From: Pseudopyrenochaeta lycopersici
Taxonomy: Eukaryota > Ascomycota > Dothideomycetes > Pleosporales > Pseudopyrenochaetaceae
Assembly: GCA_003313425.1 (NCBI GenBank)
Contig: NHZP01000015.1
Location: forward strand, 186,001 to 250,000
DNA: 64,000 nt
Direction of reading: 5' to 3'
Both the position numbers and the translations under genes were made by a program. Under the pieces are notes generated by a model, which made no database searches, was not told the origin of the DNA, and saw only the letters and a program-made list of their open reading frames with translations. This document shows, piece after piece, positions 1 through 10,060 of this stretch; within the stretch, counting starts at the first letter, position 1, and each line of letters begins with the position of its first letter.

Positions 1-361
1 GTCCCAGACGCCCGTAGGCAAAGTAGAGGACCTTTTGCAGACATGGCAGCTCTCCTTGATTGGCGCGCCGCAGAAAGTTCAAGCCCTTCTGGCCCTTTCT
101 CAGCAACGGCCGCGTGCGCTCATGGATGATGGCCGCCTGCCGCCTCTTGAAGCTCCGGTGGCGGTACCTGGCGACGGCGTGCAGGTCGAACGAGGCAGTC
201 GCGTTCTGCCGGGGCTGGTAGGCCTTGAAGCGGTTGACAATGTACTGGCGCAGGTAGGAGCGGGCAGTGGCATCGGGCAGGTACGAGGCTTCGCGGAGGA
301 GGGCGCGCAGCAGGTGGACGGGCCTGAGACTCGACGCGGGCAGCTGAACGGGCGCCGACAT
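1..361 (-). CDS. LYR-motif (Complex1_LYR-like) mitochondrial protein, 3' end outside window
   Basis: Reading leftwards from the ATG at 361-359, a frame stays open for 120 codons to the window edge without a stop. The N-terminus carries a LYR-family signature: VHLLRALLREASYLPD at about residues 15-30, followed by R-x-Y and an NRFKAY helix end at about 45-50. LYR proteins are small, basic, mostly mitochondrial assembly factors that bind acyl-ACP or the Fe-S transfer machinery. The rest is rich in Arg/Lys, as expected. The gene is divergent from the APSES gene and shares a GC-rich spacer of about 370 bp with it. Which LYR subfamily it belongs to cannot be decided from the visible part; no intron is needed. 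Confidence 0.72.
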   Translation of the reverse strand, partial: MSAPVQLPASSLRPVHLLRALLREASYLPDATARSYLRQYIVNRFKAYQPRQNATASFDLHAVARYRHRSFKRRQAAIIHERTRPLLRKGQKGLNFLRRANQGELPCLQKVLYFAYGRLG

Positions 362-729
362 GCCAGACGGGTGGTGGTGACAAACTGGGCTCGAAACAGT
401 GGGCGGGTCTGATTCGCTGAGCCGCCGTAGCCGAGACGCGTGAACGCGCTTGATTCTCCACCTTGGTCGACGACGGCCAATTCACTCCCCGCCCACCCAC
501 GAGCCCCAGCCAGCGTGTCGAGTCTCCACCATCGCCCCGGGCGACCACCGTGCCAGCGACGATACTGCGCTCCTGCGCGCCTGCGCACCCGACTGTGACT
601 GTGCCGGCCACTGCGCCTGCGCCTGCGACTGCGACTGCCCCGTTTCTTCACCTCCCTCCCCCATGCCCGCCGTTTGACCGCCGTGCAACCCGCCCACCCG
701 CGCATTCACCTCAGCGTTGCGCTGACATA
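362..729. promoter_or_regulatory. Divergent promoter between the LYR and APSES genes
   Basis: A 368-bp GC-rich, CT-skewed spacer (many CCACC/GCGAC runs around 500-720) between two start codons facing away from each other. No TATA box is visible on either strand. Long frames cross it on both strands, but they have composition-driven, low-complexity translations and are not considered genes. Confidence 0.5.
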
Positions 730-3396
730 ATGCAAGTCGCGCGCACTTCGCTCTCCAACTCGTTCCCCGCCGCCTCGCCGCCGCAGCCCGCCATGTACGC
801 CAATTCCCCCCATGGCCTCATGGCCGCGCCCGGCTTCAACCGCTCCTTCTCCGACATGAACGGCTTCCAGCAGCACGGCATGGAGAAGCCGCAGATCTAC
901 ACGGTAAGCACCCGCCAGCGCAGTCGCAACCTGCACACTGACACGCCTAGGCCGTCTACTCGGGCGTATCCGTCTACGAGATGGAGGTCAACCGCGTCGC
1001 CGTCATGCGCCGCCGCTCCGACGGCTGGCTCAACGCTACCCAGATACTGAAGGTTGCCGGCGTCGACAAGGGCAAGCGCACCAAAGTCCTGGAGAAGGAG
1101 ATCCTGACGGGCGAGCACGAAAAAGTCCAGGGCGGCTACGGGAAGTACCAGGGTACGTGGATCAACTACCGCCGCGGCCGCGAGTTTTGTCGGCAGTACG
1201 GCGTCGAGGACATTCTCCGCCCGCTGCTCGACTACGACATCAGCGTCGACGGCAACCAGGGCCAGGGCATTGAGACGCCAACCAAGGAGCAGGCCATGGC
1301 AGCGAACCGGAAGCGCTTCTACACCCAGAGCATGGACGGCCGCAGCACCAGCCAGAACGTCGGGGGCACCTTCTTCTCCAACATATCGTCTACAGCCACG
1401 AGCGCCCTTGCCGCCATGAACAAGGTTGCGCGCCTGAACTCGCCGGCTCCGCGCCCAGCATCGTCATCACAAGGACGCCGCAGTATGGGCCGCCCATCGC
1501 AAGGCCCAATCGCAAGCCAAGAGTCATTCCGGACGAGCAGCCAGCAAAGCATAGCCTCCGAGCGCAGCTTCAGCGGCGCCAACGGCCACGATTCTGCCTA
1601 TGGCACTGGCTTGGATGACGCCCAGGAGCCGCCCAGGAAGCGAATGCGCGCCTCACAGGAAGAATCCTTCTCTCAGCCCACTGGGCCAGACATGTCCATG
1701 CGCGACCTTGGCTCACCAACCGAACCGAGCGAATCCTTTTACCAGCACCAGACTGGACATCACATTAGCCTTCCAGACGGCGAGGTGCCCTCAGCATTAC
1801 CACCCTTGCCGCATCCAGACACCAAGCACAACGAAGAGAAGCAGGCCATGCTGACCGATCTGTTCGCCGATCAAACAAGAACAAATTTTACAAATCATCC
1901 CGCCATTCTGCATCTTTCAGGTGCAGATCTTGACATGCCAATCGACAACTCTGCCAACACGGCATTACACTGGGCCGCAACTCTGGCGCGGGTATCCTTG
2001 ATGCGACTTCTAGTCTCAAAGGGCGCCAACATGTTCCGAGGCAACGCTTCGGGCCAGACTCCACTGATGAGCGCAGTATCAGTCAACAACAGTCTAGATC
2101 ACAGCTGCTTCCCCGAGACCCTAGAGATTCTTGCACCGCTCATTGAACTCCGGGATGCCCAGGGACGCACAATTCTCCATCACATTGCAGTAACGTGCGC
2201 CATCAAGGGTCGCGCGGCCTCTAGCAAGTACTATCTCGAGGCCCTCCTCGAGTACCTGGTCCGCAGCAACATTGGCGCCAATCAGATCACCTCCTTCCAC
2301 GAAAGCAGCAATTACCCCAAGCCCATTGGATTGATGCGATTCATGCAAGAGATGGTAAACGCCCGGGATAAGGCCGGAAACACAGCTCTCAATCTCGCAG
2401 CACGGATTGGCAACCGCAACATCATTTCCCAGCTTATGGAAGTTCAAGCCGATCCAACAATACCGAACCATAAAGGAACACGGCCAATTGACTTTGGCGT
2501 AGGCAGTGATTTGGGTGACGGCGAGACAGTTCTGGCGGCAAGCAGTCCGAGTAAGGGCAAGGCGCCGCTAAGCAAAGTGGAGGAAACAAGCCGGGAGATT
2601 CAGCCTTGTAAGACATTTCTTTCATCATCAAACGCAAGCACTAACATGTCCAGTGATGAGCGGTATTCTTCAATCTGCGAGCATGCAATTCACACAAGAA
2701 GCCCGCTTGAAACAAGACGCAATAGATCGCACAAACGAGCTTATTACACAGCTCTCCAGCCAACAAAAACAAGAGCAACAAAGACTGGAAACGCTAAGAA
2801 TGCGTCTACGAATGCGACAAGACCGTGCCAAGCGAATAGCAAATCTCAAGCGCTGGCTCGAACCGCAACGGCATATGCTGTCCGTCAACGCTGGCGCAAC
2901 AGATTTGCACGAGAAGCGGAGGATCGGCTACGCCGACGCAGAAGGCGCCGGCATCATCATCAAGGAAGAAGACCTGCCCTATGAACTAAGACAAGCTGGC
3001 GAACACCTCATCCGCCACGCCTCTGATGGCCCTTCATATCTCTCCACCCCACTCCCGCTCGACTCGTCCACTCTTACTCAAATTGCCCATCAGCCGCAAT
3101 ACCAAAACTTTGCCGTTCAACAATTACCCTCGGTTTCTGTCCTACGTCATCGCCTAGACACGTACACATCCACCAACTCTGCACTGCTTAATCGGAGCAG
3201 AAAGTTAAAAGAAAAGGACGGCCAACTAGAGCAGATGTACAGGAAAGTGGTCAGTCTGTGCACAAAAGTGGAAGAGAGCAGAATTGAAGAATGTCTGGAA
3301 GGCCTGGTAGCTGCTCTAGATAGTGAGGAGGGAGAGGGTGTTGAGGTCGGACGTGTGAGAGAGTTTCTGAGAAAGGTTGAGGGTGTAGAGCCATAG
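730..3396 (+). CDS. MBP1: APSES-domain transcription factor with ankyrin repeats, Mbp1-like (MBF complex)
   Basis: Exons 730-903, 951-2607 and 2654-3396 join to 857 codons; introns of 47 and 46 nt have GT-AG ends, the second with a GCACTAAC branch site. The APSES DNA-binding domain (about residues 60-155) follows a short low-complexity leader and contains the family core SDGWLNATQILKVAG and the GTWI/NYRRGREF segment. A Ser/Pro-rich linker is followed by ankyrin repeats (NTALHWAA near 392, NTALNLAA near 533) and a Gln/Arg-rich coiled coil near 640-670, as in Mbp1/Swi4-class proteins that pair with Swi6 to drive G1/S genes in the nucleus. Length fits the family. The ATG at 730 was chosen because it keeps the leader in frame with the first donor site. 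Confidence 0.93.
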
Positions 3397-4110
3397 CCCA
3401 TACGGAGTCCAATTTACCTCCCATCGCAGTTGTGGGAATAGTAACATAGGGACATGTTGATTGCGTATTCTTATGCCAGCGTTGTTTGTAATGGCAAAAC
3501 GGCTCGACGAGGCTGTATGATGACTTTTTCGTCCTTCATGTCAATAGTAATTGTATTCTTGCATGATCTGATGTGATTGAGTCCTGCTTCTACCTTTTGT
3601 AGTGAGGAAGAGTGATGGATAATACAGAATTGTAATCGAGATTATCCAAGTGAGTGCAATCGAGATTATCCAAGTAGTGCTATTCTTGAACATAACGACA
3701 CATTCCTGCAGGGTAGAAAGCATACTCGCGCATACCTAACACCCAAGATGCTCACATGTGCAATTTCGAATATATACTTCCTCTGACCTTTCCTAACACG
3801 GAAGGCGCAGACTGCTCTCACAACATCAACAACCCAAAGGGAGCTGTTCTCAAGGTCACCACATGCTACAAAACATCGGCAGGGAACATGCGAGGACTAG
3901 TAAAAATTTATGTTGGCAAACTTGGAAACGAGGAACATGTGGCATATGAACGACTTCCAGCACTGAAGGATGCCCAGACTTGCTCATAACGTTAAGACAT
4001 ACATTCCCATCCACCGCCGGTAATATCACAACAGACCGGTTCCTTCATATCCTATCGCATAGTGACCTTAATCAGAGATCGAAAAGATCTAACAACAGGC
4101 CCCAAGATGG
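3397..4110. other. Intergenic spacer with a short duplicated 18-mer and one weak reading frame
   Basis: Between the APSES stop and the end of the next (minus-strand) gene. It holds an 18-nt sequence repeated 24 nt apart (3634-3651 and 3658-3675). A plus-strand frame at about 3756-3989 (ending near QTCS) contains LVKIYVGK, faintly like the C-terminal exon of the neighbouring secreted protein, but no good start or splice context was found. No gene is called. Confidence 0.4.
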
Positions 4111-5106
4111 TTAAAAGTTGTCCTCACGGACAGGATTCTCCTGCGACGGGCTGGAACCAACGAAAACCTTCAGCGTGCCCGTTGGTTGTCCATTACCCGC
4201 AAGCCACTACAGTAATCATTTGTTAGCATCATCCGTCACCATTTCTCTAAGAATGCTGGATAAGCAGGGCACCACATACCTGAATGACTGCCTTCCCCTG
4301 CGGACTCCCAGGTGCATCGCCGGTACCGCTACCACCGACCGAAGCCCACCTCCTTATCGCGCCCTCGTCGAGTCCCCAATCCTCGGTCAGAAAGTCCTCG
4401 ATGATGTCAAGGCGAGGAGTGCCGTTCTGCTGGGCGCTGTAGAGTAGTTCTACGCGAGTGTTTGGGCCGGGGTCGAACTGCGGAGTGTCAGTGAGTTCTC
4501 GGCGGAAGAAGTGTTGTAGTGAGAGGAACATACAAAGTCCGTTGTGGGAGTCAGCTTGTCGTCGACAAACCTCTGCACTGTAGCTGCGTTGGTCAATGAG
4601 ATGCATGCATTCGAGTCAATCTCTTGCATGTGGGCCACTGGATTATTGTTAGTGTTTGTTGGCTACGAATTACTCATAAAACGATAGATACTAGAAGCGC
4701 TCCGTCGTGGGAAAACCCAAGCTTGTGGCTTCTACGACGTGTCCGTGCATGAAGATACTACTCACCGACTACATGCTCAGGGTCAGAAATCATGAGCGCT
4801 GTACACCCATAGAGAAACGTGATGCCCCATGCATCATCTTGGGATTGATCGACCTTGAAGTAGAGCGCAGAGTCACCTCCTGCTTTCTTGGTGTTTGGGA
4901 TACTTCTCCACAGGTCGTCGAGAGCGCTTGCACGCTTGGAAAATCCTACAGTTCCCTCGCTACGATTGTGTCAATTGGGGGTATTCAGGATATGTCACTG
5001 GTAAAAGTGTTGGTACTTACATTGCTTTGGAGGGAGCAGAGAGTGCAAGTGAGAAGAATAAAGCGAAAGAGACGCTGAGCATCTGTAGCAAAAGATAACG
5101 CGCCAT
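4111..5106 (-). CDS. Predicted secreted protein of unknown function, five exons
   Basis: Five exons in transcription order (5106-5021, 4959-4766, 4637-4534, 4477-4280, 4206-4111) close in frame to 225 codons; introns are 61, 128, 56 and 73 nt, most with GTAAGT/GTATGT-type donors. Residues 1-28 form a classical signal peptide (MARYLLLQML, hydrophobic core, then SAPSKA). The mature part has only two Cys and no recognised domain; it contains VAHMQEID and LEDW-like acidic stretches and ends in a strand-like KVFVGSS followed by a charged tail. A TATA-like site lies about 120 bp upstream. I infer extracellular location; effector or surface protein are both possible. The frame closing over four introns is the main support. 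Confidence 0.72.
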
Positions 5107-5224
5107 CTTAGGCTGGAAGGCGGAGAATCTAATAATTCGGTGAGCTTAGGGTATTCTCGCAATCTACTTCTCGATTGAAAGGCTGCAGCTGATTTAAAGC
5201 TACCACACAGTGAATGTCCCCCTT

Positions 5225-5232
5225 CTTATACA
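5225..5232 (-). promoter_or_regulatory. TATA-like element of the five-exon secreted protein gene
   Basis: Minus-strand TGTATAAG about 120 bp before the ATG at 5106. Position and sequence fit a TATA box; nothing else in the spacer competes. Confidence 0.4.
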
Positions 5233-5239
5233 TCTTGAC

Positions 5240-6411
5240 AGAGTCAAAATGACGTAGAAAATATGAAGAATAAGAGAACGCCCAGAGCATGGCATTTCAG
5301 AAACACATCTCCATCGTGATGAATCCAAGCGGGTCTTCGTTGTAGGATGTCCATCCTGCACTTCGGAATACTGCGTCCGACGAGTGAATCAAACAATTGC
5401 CGGATTGTAGGATTAGCGTAGGATGAAAGTGACATCAATGCTCCCTATTCACTGCCAATATGCAGGATATGAATAGAATAGAAGTGGTTCATTCCAATCA
5501 GAGAGCAGTACCTGATACCCTGTTGTGGCTAGTAGCTTTTCCTACACGCTTTAGCTACTAGCCCTAGTAAGCTATCGACCTCTTGCAGAAAGACGCCTAG
5601 TTCTTACTGAACGAAACGGGAAGGCAGAGTAGAGCATGTGGGGCTAGTTTGGGTTCAGCGCGGCTACGTCCATGTGGCGTGACCCTAATCAGGTAGTATG
5701 TTCTTGTCACCACCAGATTCGGCAAGGAAATTTATGTACCCCTGAAATAATAAGGTCCCACGCTTACTTGATGCCTAGAATCTGCTCTCTAATCTCTCGT
5801 TTGAGAAGCCGGAGAGTGTCACCAGACACACTTCAGTCCGCGGCCATTACTTCTGAGAACAAAGGTTGGCCTGGGAATATCATGTCATCCTCACTCCTCG
5901 GAAGTGGCCCATGCGCTGCGGTGGGTATTTGCGAAATCCTTCTAGTTTCACTCTGGCACTTGAGGACACAAATTGCATTGACTAGTCTTTCCGTATAGGG
6001 ATTTATTGTCAGCTTACGTACTACGAAGAACGGGTATCCGGAATTGTTTTGAGGCGTCCTTAGGGGTACTGGAAACCATGATCTTAGCTGCAATGGGGCT
6101 GAACTGGGGCTCTTGGCGGCAATGCGATGACGTACCAAGTAATCGTGCATCCGTTTGTTGAGTATTGTTCTGGTCTGATATCTCTAGGCACGCCTAAGAA
6201 TACGGCCGCCCGCCAATATTTATGCACTACTCTCTCAAGCCAACCACTTACATACGTGATCACTTGGTAAGTCACTAAATCCACCTTTATTGCGTAGCCT
6301 GACCGTGGAGAAGTAGTCACAATATTACGGCTTCTTCCTTCGAAGGCCCAACTTCTTAACTAGCACATCGTCTGTTTTAGAAAGTTCTGGTAGATAACAC
6401 AAAGAACGGAC
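5240..6411. other. Intergenic spacer, nothing convincing
   Basis: About 1.2 kb between divergent genes. Short frames on both strands lack family features, splice logic or a biased composition. CTAGTAGC-type words around 5528-5565 resemble the RIP-worn repeats further right, but no element boundary is visible. Confidence 0.4.
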
Positions 6412-7578
6412 ATGTCATCCCCCCAATTTAGCAAAATTCCCATGGAGCTGGTCGAAAATTGGGCGCAATACCTAGAACCTTCAGACCTGAGCTCTTTTCG
6501 ACTAGTTTGTAGGCAGGCCGACGCGCAGACACTACACACCGTAGCACAACGCTTTTTTGCAACATGGAAAACCAGCCTGATGGACTCAGATATGACGAAA
6601 TTAGAAGAAATCTCTTTGAACGAAGATCTACGAAAATACATAAAAACCATTTCTATCGAGGATGACAGCGAGAAGAGCGATGCACAACCGTCACTCGCGA
6701 GACCTGACAGAGTTTCATCGACCGACACTTCACATATCTGGCCGCGTGATGATGAGCAAATCGTCAAGTCACGGGAGATTGGCGTTGCGAGGCTAAGAGC
6801 CATGTTTGTGGAGGGAAGACTTCACCCAGAGACAATCGAGATCCGAGACTATCGCAGTGGAAACAAAACGACAAGTTCAGAGCCTGCAGCCACACTCCTA
6901 AGGGACATAATTGACGTAGCAAACTTAGCTGTTGTGTCAATGCGAATACATAAGAAATCTCAGTCGGTAGTTGAAGCATCTGTACGACTCTCTCCACAAC
7001 ATCAAGGCCAAAACGTAGCATTCTCTATGTTGCAATCAGCAGAGCTATGTCTCGGCTCTGATGCCGCATCATACTGGTCGGAGCAGGTATTCTATCATGC
7101 CCCCATCCTTGAGAATTTGAGACTCTCTTTCGAAAAACCCTGGAACCCCCAGGTCGACTCGGCGCTTTCAACAGGTACGCCTGTTTTCAAGCTAAAACGA
7201 TTCGACCTCTCTATGTCAACACTGCCTGCACACACCGTGCTTGCCATCTTGGCCAATTCCAAACAAAGCTTGACCGACATTTCTTTCAGCCTAATGAAGC
7301 TCACTCAAGGTTCAAACTGGAGAGATCTCTTGTCCACGATTGGAAACGATTTTACTGCTTTGAGTTCCTTTAATCTTAAGTTTCTCTCGGAGCAAGATTC
7401 CGGGGCAGTCAAGTTCCAGGGTCTTAGCAAGGATAAAATCGACGCAGAGTTTGGACCGGGAATTGAGATATTTGAGAGGGGTCCACAGGATAATAAGCGG
7501 ATCACTTGGGTGCGCTACAAGGGACCATGCGCTGGCAGTGTTCTTCTTTTCGTAGTCAAAAGTGCAAGGCCTTTGTGA
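6412..7578 (+). CDS. F-box domain protein
   Basis: Single exon of 388 codons. Residues about 6-50 match the F-box: IPMELVENWAQYLEP, then DLSSFRLVCRQ and a following hydrophobic helix. F-box proteins link substrates to Skp1-Cul1 ubiquitin ligases through this segment. The remainder is typical of fungal orphan F-box proteins: a variable region, then leucine-rich strands such as LKRFDLSMSTL (about 262-272) and LTDISFSLMKL, probably a degenerate LRR/receptor part. Substrate unknown. The start at MSSPQFSKIPMEL puts the F-box at the extreme N-terminus, which is the usual arrangement. Confidence 0.85.
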   Translation: MSSPQFSKIPMELVENWAQYLEPSDLSSFRLVCRQADAQTLHTVAQRFFATWKTSLMDSDMTKLEEISLNEDLRKYIKTISIEDDSEKSDAQPSLARPDRVSSTDTSHIWPRDDEQIVKSREIGVARLRAMFVEGRLHPETIEIRDYRSGNKTTSSEPAATLLRDIIDVANLAVVSMRIHKKSQSVVEASVRLSPQHQGQNVAFSMLQSAELCLGSDAASYWSEQVFYHAPILENLRLSFEKPWNPQVDSALSTGTPVFKLKRFDLSMSTLPAHTVLAILANSKQSLTDISFSLMKLTQGSNWRDLLSTIGNDFTALSSFNLKFLSEQDSGAVKFQGLSKDKIDAEFGPGIEIFERGPQDNKRITWVRYKGPCAGSVLLFVVKSARPL

Positions 7579-8142
7579 AGTATGTAGCTGCGCTATGAAT
7601 CGACGAGAAAAAGGCCTTGTTCAAAGGGCGATCTTTACTCTTTCGGTTCACATGCTCACATTCTCATATCGAACTTCTAATATCCCTTGAACATGTGAAG
7701 TCTTTCATATCACGAAGCGCCAACATTGCTTGCGCTATATAATTTTAAAATGCTCATGGAGATCAATTGTTCCTAAGGGCGGAGGAAGGCGCACCGCAGT
7801 CGCCCGCGATTTCTGGCAAGACGACAGGGGTTAAATAAGGTTCCGCTAACTTAATAGTGACGTGTTCGCTAAGATATCACGCTCGAGCCATGAGGTAATT
7901 CTCAGCTTAGCTTGAAAAAGGCCATACGCGGCGCAAGATTCGGCGGCTAGACCTCATCAATGTGCTTCAAAAAATATGACACTAAAAGAGTGAAACTGGG
8001 AACGGCGATGTTAGAGTGACAACATGAATGAGGTTATAATTAAGATGGAAGCCGAGTTTTCAATTTAAGATTGGCGATACAAATTGCCAATGCTACAGCT
8101 CCGTAGCTAAAAAACTCTGCGTGTACCTGAAAACACTCCTTC
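7579..8142. other. Spacer between convergent genes, no gene seen
   Basis: 564 bp separating the F-box stop from the stop of the minus-strand oxidoreductase; AT-richer than its surroundings. No frame or RNA-like structure stood out. Confidence 0.5.
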
Positions 8143-9963
8143 TTAATAGGTCTTAGCGTCACCAATGATGTCTGCGGAAGCTTTGTCTGAGATCATGTAT
8201 GTTGGCAAGACAGGGAATGCGCCTGGGACATGGGGAAAGACCGATGTATCCACAACCCGCAGATTGTTAACACCATGGACCCGGAATTTGCTGTCCACTA
8301 CAGCCATAGGGTCCTCTGCAGCTCCAATGGCGCACGTAGATGAAGCATGGTGACCAAAAGATTGATGCCTAAAATATTCGAGCTGTTCCTCGTCACTGCA
8401 GTCCGAAGTATCGCCGTGACAAGGGTGCAGCTCGTTCCACGGTGAGGCTGGGGCTTCGGCAGCTTGGAATCCCTTACGTATGATCTTGATAGCATCAACC
8501 AGCTCTCGCAAGTCCTCGTCGCCGTCAACCTCCCAGAAGCGAAAGTTGATATCCGGAGTCTCTGTTGGATCTGCTGACTTGAGCCTAACACTACCAGCAC
8601 GAGACTTGGGCTCCATATGCGCCATTGCACACATGTACTGTCGTGGACCGTAGTTATTGGGCATCCCGGGCCAGAATCCTTCCAGAGCAAAGGCACCGCA
8701 CCAAGCATGGATATTCCGGCCACCTGTTTCAGTCGGTGTCTTGATAAGGAGGGCGGTCTGTCCAGCATTGCGGTTAATATCGTCGCCTGCTCGGCCTAGG
8801 ATTCCGGCTTCATAGTTCTCTGCCATGTTTTCACCAACACCGGGGAGATCCTTGACTACTTTGATGCCGAATTGGGTGAGTTCTGCGGCCGGGCCGATGC
8901 CAGAATGCTTTAGAATTTGAGGGCTGTTAAAGGTACCACCTGATACGATGACTTCTCGTGTGGCCTTGAATGTTGTCAAGTTGCCTTTGTTTCCTTCTGT
9001 CCATCGAGGATCGGCACGGTATACCGCCTGACCTTGTAGTACTTCTACTCCATTGGCAACTGGAATGGGTCCGCTCTCATTGAAAAGCACCCTGGTGGCA
9101 AAGCTGTTCAGTTTAACGGTCAACGGATAGTTTGCCGGATCGTTCAAGGTATCGCGGATGTAGCTGTTAGGTCCAGAACGACGACCGTTGCTGTCCATGT
9201 GCAGACTCATTCCGTAGAACCCCACTTGTTGATCCCGATCAGGGCCAGCGGCATTGACATCTCGAATGACCAGCTCGGCCATATTGTTGGTGTCTTGGTT
9301 GGTAGCGTTGGCCAAACCAGTCAACATGCGCAAGACATTATTTGGCTGTTGAGTCCATGAGTTATTCCTAGTGTTGATGCGTAGCCATCCGTCGAATCCG
9401 TGGCCTGGGGTGCCACGAGGCAGCCACTCGTTTCTCTCGATGTTTACAAAATGCTGGAGCATATTCTCCGCCCTCCAAGTTTGATCGCCCGTACGGTTCA
9501 CAACTATGTTCCAGTCGGCATCGGGTGGTAAGGAGGAAATAGCTGCGTTGTTCATAGAGCACCCTCCAAGGGAAGTACCGCGGGGGTACCAGATACCCAG
9601 CCTCTGGGCACCGGCAGGAGGGTCGAGCCCAGTGTAAAAAGACCCATTAGTGGTACGATAGGTCTGCCTTTCGTACCGGGCCTGGATTGCGGGGTCTTCG
9701 GAGTGCTGGACGAAAAAGTCCCATCGAGCCAAAGGACTGTTAACAGCAGCGTAATTGTTCGCAAGTGTGTTCCAAATAGGATCATCCGCGCGGTCGTCGC
9801 CAGCCTCGAGGAGGAGGGTTTTATACCCTGCCCTCGCAAGGTTGCAAGCCAGAGGTCCTCCACCAGGACCGCTTCCAATGACGATGTAGTCGTATGTTTC
9901 TTGGGCACTGATGGTTCGGATAGCCAATACCGCTATAGAACAAGCCGAAAGAAGAGACAACAT
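8143..9963 (-). CDS. Secreted GMC-family FAD oxidoreductase
   Basis: Intronless, 606 codons, the usual GMC length. Residues 1-20 are a signal peptide (cleavage about AIRTISA-QE). The FAD-binding GSGPGGG lies at 30-36 with the following LLLEAG acid end of the Rossmann motif near 50-56. GMC signatures follow, including LGGCSMNN and GTFNSPQILKHSGIG. The C-terminus has the active-site FGHHASSTCAIG, but the second catalytic position, usually His or Asn in NxH/N, reads HVPGAFPVLPTYM. Family members oxidise sugars, aryl or aliphatic alcohols outside the cell, yielding H2O2 or reducing quinones; the substrate cannot be told from sequence. It is an isolated gene with a TATA box about 90 bp upstream. 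Confidence 0.93.
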   Translation of the reverse strand: MLSLLSACSIAVLAIRTISAQETYDYIVIGSGPGGGPLACNLARAGYKTLLLEAGDDRADDPIWNTLANNYAAVNSPLARWDFFVQHSEDPAIQARYERQTYRTTNGSFYTGLDPPAGAQRLGIWYPRGTSLGGCSMNNAAISSLPPDADWNIVVNRTGDQTWRAENMLQHFVNIERNEWLPRGTPGHGFDGWLRINTRNNSWTQQPNNVLRMLTGLANATNQDTNNMAELVIRDVNAAGPDRDQQVGFYGMSLHMDSNGRRSGPNSYIRDTLNDPANYPLTVKLNSFATRVLFNESGPIPVANGVEVLQGQAVYRADPRWTEGNKGNLTTFKATREVIVSGGTFNSPQILKHSGIGPAAELTQFGIKVVKDLPGVGENMAENYEAGILGRAGDDINRNAGQTALLIKTPTETGGRNIHAWCGAFALEGFWPGMPNNYGPRQYMCAMAHMEPKSRAGSVRLKSADPTETPDINFRFWEVDGDEDLRELVDAIKIIRKGFQAAEAPASPWNELHPCHGDTSDCSDEEQLEYFRHQSFGHHASSTCAIGAAEDPMAVVDSKFRVHGVNNLRVVDTSVFPHVPGAFPVLPTYMISDKASADIIGDAKTY

Positions 9964-10050
9964 GGTTGAACTGGGCGAAATTTCGATGACCTAGGTAACG
10001 AATGTTGGAGGAGCTGTTTAGTGATCGAGAAGATGGGTGATACCAGAAGC

Positions 10051-10060
10051 ACTTATATAC
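10051..10060 (-). promoter_or_regulatory. TATA box of the GMC oxidoreductase gene
   Basis: Minus-strand GTATATAAGT centred about 93 bp before the ATG at 9963, a standard distance for a filamentous-fungus TATA promoter. Confidence 0.5.

Noticed and set aside
100..705. Long overlapping frames on both strands left of the APSES gene
   Set aside because: GC-driven shadows of the LYR gene and its promoter; translations are low-complexity Arg/Pro/Ala.
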